The notes under the pieces are model-generated. The model saw only the letters and a list, made by a program, of their open reading frames with translations. It was not told where the DNA came from and ran no database searches. A stretch of DNA of 64,000 bases from assembly GCA_007258455.2 (NCBI GenBank), contig VDFB02193867.1, positions 564,093,291-564,157,290 on the forward strand, read 5' to 3'. This DNA comes from Sequoia sempervirens. Taxonomy: Eukaryota > Streptophyta > Pinopsida > Cupressales > Cupressaceae. Position numbers and translations under genes: made by a program. Of this stretch, positions 59,928 through 64,000 are shown in pieces. Position 1 is the first letter of the stretch, and every line of letters begins with the position of its first letter.

Positions 59928-62125
59928 ATGGTCCAAACTAGACCTCAACACAAGAGGAACATAGAATATAAACTTGCTCCATACGTCATGAGTAATCCAA
60001 ATCAATTGAACTTTCAAAGCCTTACAATGCAGATTGATTATAAAAACTCACATTTATACAATCCATACAAGGGATCATTATCTCCTACAAACATCAATGG
60101 TAGAACAAATGTGAGTATGCCCAATCAAAAGTTTGGAACACTTTTCCCAATGGTAGATTTAAATCCAAGTCCAAACCTACAATTCTATCAAACGAACAAT
60201 CAATGCATGAGCCTTCAAACGAAGAATGTCATCCCATCGAATCCCAACATGCCAAATGTGAATGTACCAAGTACAACTTTACAAAACATGAACATTTTAA
60301 ATCCAAACTTGGTAAAATTTGGGATGGATATGTTTTCAAATCATACGAATATTGTTCAAAGTCCAAAAAAGATGTTAACAACTCTATGTATTAATCCAAG
60401 TCAAGGTAATACCATGCAAAATCAAAGTTACCTAAATCAAGGCAATATGATTCCCAACATCAATAATGTTCAATTTCAACCTATCATACCAAATCTAAAC
60501 ATCATCCCAAATTGGAACATTGTCCAAAATCAATCGATCCAAGGTAATCCATCAAGCACCAATCAAATCATTGCATCAAATCCTTCAAATATACCATTGA
60601 TATCGCAACAACAGATGGTATCCAATCAAACAACAATGTTGATCTTGACAAATCAAACACAGTCTCCCAAGGACCTATCACCTCAGTCATTCCAACCATC
60701 ACTATCTCTTCAATCATTCCAACCACCACTCTCACACCCATCACATCTCAACCCCTCACTACCATGATCGCTCCAAGCATATCTCGACCACTTTTCACTG
60801 CATTCAACACAATTCTGAATCCACCACCACTACCACCTAAACCAAACGCAACAAGCCAATATAGTAATGCACTAAAAGATTACCAAGCCTACCAAAAATA
60901 ACTCCAGTAGTACCAAGATGCTCAGCAAGCTACTTAGGCTACCCAATCCTCCCAAGTCGCTCAAGGTACCCAACAAACACAAGCACAAACACGAAAAATG
61001 ATAACTATTAGGGACAATGATTAGGATTCGACCAATGACCATGTTGAAAATGTCTCTACATCACCTAATGAGTTAGAGGGAATATCTCAAGAATTCATTC
61101 CAAAGCATGATCAACATATTTCATCAAAGTTTAGCAATGGTCCTTTCCAAGACATATTGACATCCTTCAACCTCATGGTTGCAGATATTGAAGGAATCTT
61201 CAACTCAACATTTGATCCAAGTCCACTAAAAATGAAGAGGATATTGAGCCAATTCCCATGCCTAATAAGGACATCCTTTGAAACTAATCCATGTCAAGAA
61301 CTTGATCCAAATCACGTCGAAAGCAACTCTGAAATCATTCAAGATCAATAATTTGTATCTCCAAGATACTAAAATGATCTAATGGACAGTCTCCTATCTA
61401 TGCAAGATGTACATACTCCTCCATCTACCCATGAGATGCTTTCTATGGATGGACACATAGATGATATTCATTCAGAACAAGATCCCTTTATTCCTAACAT
61501 TGTTGCACAAAAAGAGCAGGTTATTCATTCCTACAGTCAAACAAAGTTGTCAAAAATAGTATCAGATATATCCCAAATTCAGACAGAGGACATCATGAAT
61601 AAAGATATCCAACATTATCCACTCAAAGAAATAGGTCAGACAGAACAAGATATTTCAAAGTTAGTAGAGAAAAAAATTCCAATAACATCATCTATGGTGG
61701 TCATTTATCAGAGAATGCATTCTAAACAAGAGCTCTCAGAACAGGCAGAATCAAAGCATGAAGGCAATATTTCCACAATATTGGGGGCAACTATGTCTCA
61801 AGAAAATATCAACATAGGGAGCACGAAGAGTCCTTATGGTGAAACCAATGCCAATACTACAACTAGCCATGTCATGAATCTTCATCCACCCATCACCCCA
61901 TCCATGAATGGGGACCAACGTCAAAACAAAGATTTGAATCAAAGCACAAATAAAGTTATCAAAGAAGAAGAAACAAGGAAGCATAATGGACAAATCAAAT
62001 ACACATGGATACCAAAGAATACAAAGAAAGATTATCCCTATCAAACTCCATCAGTCAAAGAAACTATGGGGCAAAATAAAGAAGGAAAGAGTATCCATCA
62101 AAGATGTCCACAAAGGAAAAACTAG
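59928..62125 (+). pseudogene. Unnamed gag-like ORF of the plus-strand LTR element
   Basis: Best start is the ATG at 59928 (MVQTRPQHKRNIE). The N-terminal 280 codons are very rich in Asn, Gln, Pro and Ser (repeated NP, QN, PN and PSL units). A frameshift near 60700 leads to a second frame, with Pro-rich then Gln-rich sequence, stops at about 60899-60911, 60938 and 61022, and further stops at 61349 and 61370. The C-terminal part (61382-62125) is open and matches 16753-17914: MVVIYQRMHSKQELSE, NLHPPITPS, KHNGQIKYTWIPK, GKSIHQRCPQ. No zinc knuckle, protease or RT is visible. I infer Gag from its position behind the LTR and leader. Confidence 0.6.
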
Positions 62126-64000
62126 GCTTCTAAAGCAATGTACAAAGTATATCAAGCAATTGGTCTTAATTCCATGCACACTTCCATATCCACCCATCAT
62201 TGCTCACTTCCCAAGTTTGGAGAGTCAAAAGTTCCAAACTGTCAACCAATCCATCTTTTATCCCTAAACACACTCCATCCATGCCTCTACACATTATATC
62301 CAATTCTCACATTGACCATGTATTGGTAATGAACCTTCATCATAAGGATTCAAAGGACACTCTATCGCGATGTGCACACCAAGACAAAGTTAACTCTAGT
62401 ATCAACGAAGCAAGTCAAGAATCTCAAAAGTTGTATTCAAGTGCATGTATCTTGGAAAAACAACTTCTTTAGGTAGGATGTTGATGGAACATTATGATAG
62501 AAGCATCTACATTGACACCATCAAGTGATTCAACATGAGCTTAAAATCTTTCAAAAATAAAAAATAAAAAAAATGAAAATCCAAAAAAATTAGAAAAATG
62601 ATTGAAAACAGTAAAGAGAAAAAATGCCCTCTAGTAAAAACTGCATGGGCGGCGCTTTGGATAGGTACCATGATGAAAACCTGGCAAACAGGCATCATGT
62701 GTAGAATCAAGCATCTATGTGCACCACTTCAGGAGAAAGCATCTCATCCCATCCATAATAAATCTAGTATTCCATCCATCTTATCCATAAAAATCCATTC
62801 ATCCATGAACCATTTATCCAATCCATTTTCATATATCTGCATCCATAGTCTGAGTTATCTTGATCTTGATGAACTTTAGTGCACACTTTACATTTGCTTA
62901 TGGTAAACATCTTGACATGGGTCATTTTCACTGATCCTATCCTATGCAACGTTATCTAAGCTATGCAACATTATCCAAATGAGCATTATTTATCCAAACA
63001 CCTTATCTTATCGCAAGATAATCCTTGGCATCCTTTGCATGCTTACCATATCCATCCATCCTTACATCTATCCAAGCATCCACCCATGGCATTCCATACA
63101 TTGCTAGACATTGGGGGTAGATATTTGCATCCTCCTTCAAGAATAAACCTTGATCTATATCCTCGAGTTCTTATATGGTTATTTGAACATTGATAAATGT
63201 GAAATCAATTTGGTCAACCATTTGTGAGCAAGAATCCAAATCACTAGCCCATGGCATATTTTGACGAGAAGACATTCCTTATCAAGCTTTATCTTTCCTC
63301 AAACATCAATGCAAACAATCAATATTAGCCGCATCTAATGCATCACTTTAGCATCATATCAAAGATCATTCAAACCAACTTTTGTTCCAAATCAAGCTTC
63401 ATCAATCGTGATCAATCAAATCCAATCAAGCCATCATCATCTTGGGATATCCATCTTAATCCTTGTGTTTCTTAACACTATCCTTGCATTGTTTTGTATC
63501 CTCAACAATGTTATCATCATCGATCTTGATCAATCGAATTCAATCAATCCCTCCTCATCTTGGGATATCCTTCCCAATCCTCATGTTGCTTAACACTATC
63601 CTTGCATTGGTGTGCATCCTCAACAATGTTATCATCATCAATCCATTGATCTAATCAATCAACCTTAGCTTGGTTTTTAACAAAATCCCAAAATAGAGCA
63701 CTAATATCATCACACATATCCATATCCAAATCGTCAAAATCATGCGAGAAATCCAAAAACATCCAAAATCATATCAAAAATCCAAAAACATTCAAAAAAT
63801 AGGAAAACGTCAAGAACATGGAATCTGAACTATATCGTCTTTGAGCTTAAATGTAGGAAAGGCTAATCTTTCATCAACCCCTGAGACACAAAAATCTGAA
63901 AACATTCAAAAAACTAAGAAAATCCAAAAACATCCAAAATCACATCAAAATCTAAAAATATTCATAAAATCTTAGAAAACCCCAAAACATCACAAAATTC
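62126..64000 (+). other. 3' internal non-coding region of the plus-strand element
   Basis: Inverted match of 15240-16750. Contains CATCCAT-rich stretches (62740-62830, 63040-63090), ATCCTCAACAATGTTATCATC repeated at about 63497 and 63617, and an A-rich ATCCAAAAACATCCAAAA series to the window end. By comparison with the minus-strand copy, the polypurine tract and 3' LTR should begin roughly 1 kb beyond the window. Confidence 0.6.

Overview
The window looks like gene-poor nuclear DNA of a large seed-plant genome, probably a gymnosperm such as a conifer. The plant assignment rests on plant-type LTR retrotransposons, a plant hAT element, a plant L1-type LINE, CCCTAAA-type repeats and a laccase with the classical plant exon sizes. 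The conifer assignment is inference from the density and decay of the repeats. A run of 100 Ns at 18109-18208 shows this is a scaffolded assembly.

One real gene is recognisable: a secreted multicopper oxidase (laccase) on the minus strand, 42453-45784. It has six exons (102, 152, 245, 129, 926 and 131 bp), a signal peptide, all four copper-binding motifs, a TATA box and a candidate poly(A) signal. Its reading frame is broken by one missing base in a G4 run (42990-42993). A truncated second laccase lies 17 kb away on the same strand (27718-28046 and 32007-32070). It has been split in codon 5 by a 3.9-kb hAT transposon (28055-31998) with an 8-bp target duplication, and the laccase gene itself shows the empty site.

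The rest is nested mobile DNA. 1-6990: Ty3/gypsy element (+), with decayed pol, an unnamed downstream ORF, a polypurine tract and the 3' LTR; its left end is outside the window. 7000-9168: Ty1/copia gag fragment, primer-binding site and 5' LTR (-). 12850-17914: 3' part of an LTR element (-) with LTR, polypurine tract and an unnamed gag-like ORF. 17917-22975: pieces of other LTR elements, including a gypsy protease region (-). 22980-24640: CT-rich tract with telomere-like repeats. 26570-26800: gypsy gag relic (-). 35359-35754 and 41619-42014: two 396-bp MITE copies on either side of a LINE (36250-41550, -). 47464-48610: tandem repeats. 49930-53937: copia relic (-), interrupted by a + strand ORF related to the one at 3.6-6.0 kb. 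53938-64000: a second copy (+) of the 13-18 kb element, with its 5' LTR and gag-like ORF; no reverse transcriptase is visible between them, so it may be a non-autonomous family.

Apart from the laccase every protein-coding remnant carries stops or frameshifts, many explained by C-to-T changes at CAG, CAA or CGA codons, as expected in long-methylated plant repeats. Alignments were done by eye; coordinates given as approximate should be read that way.
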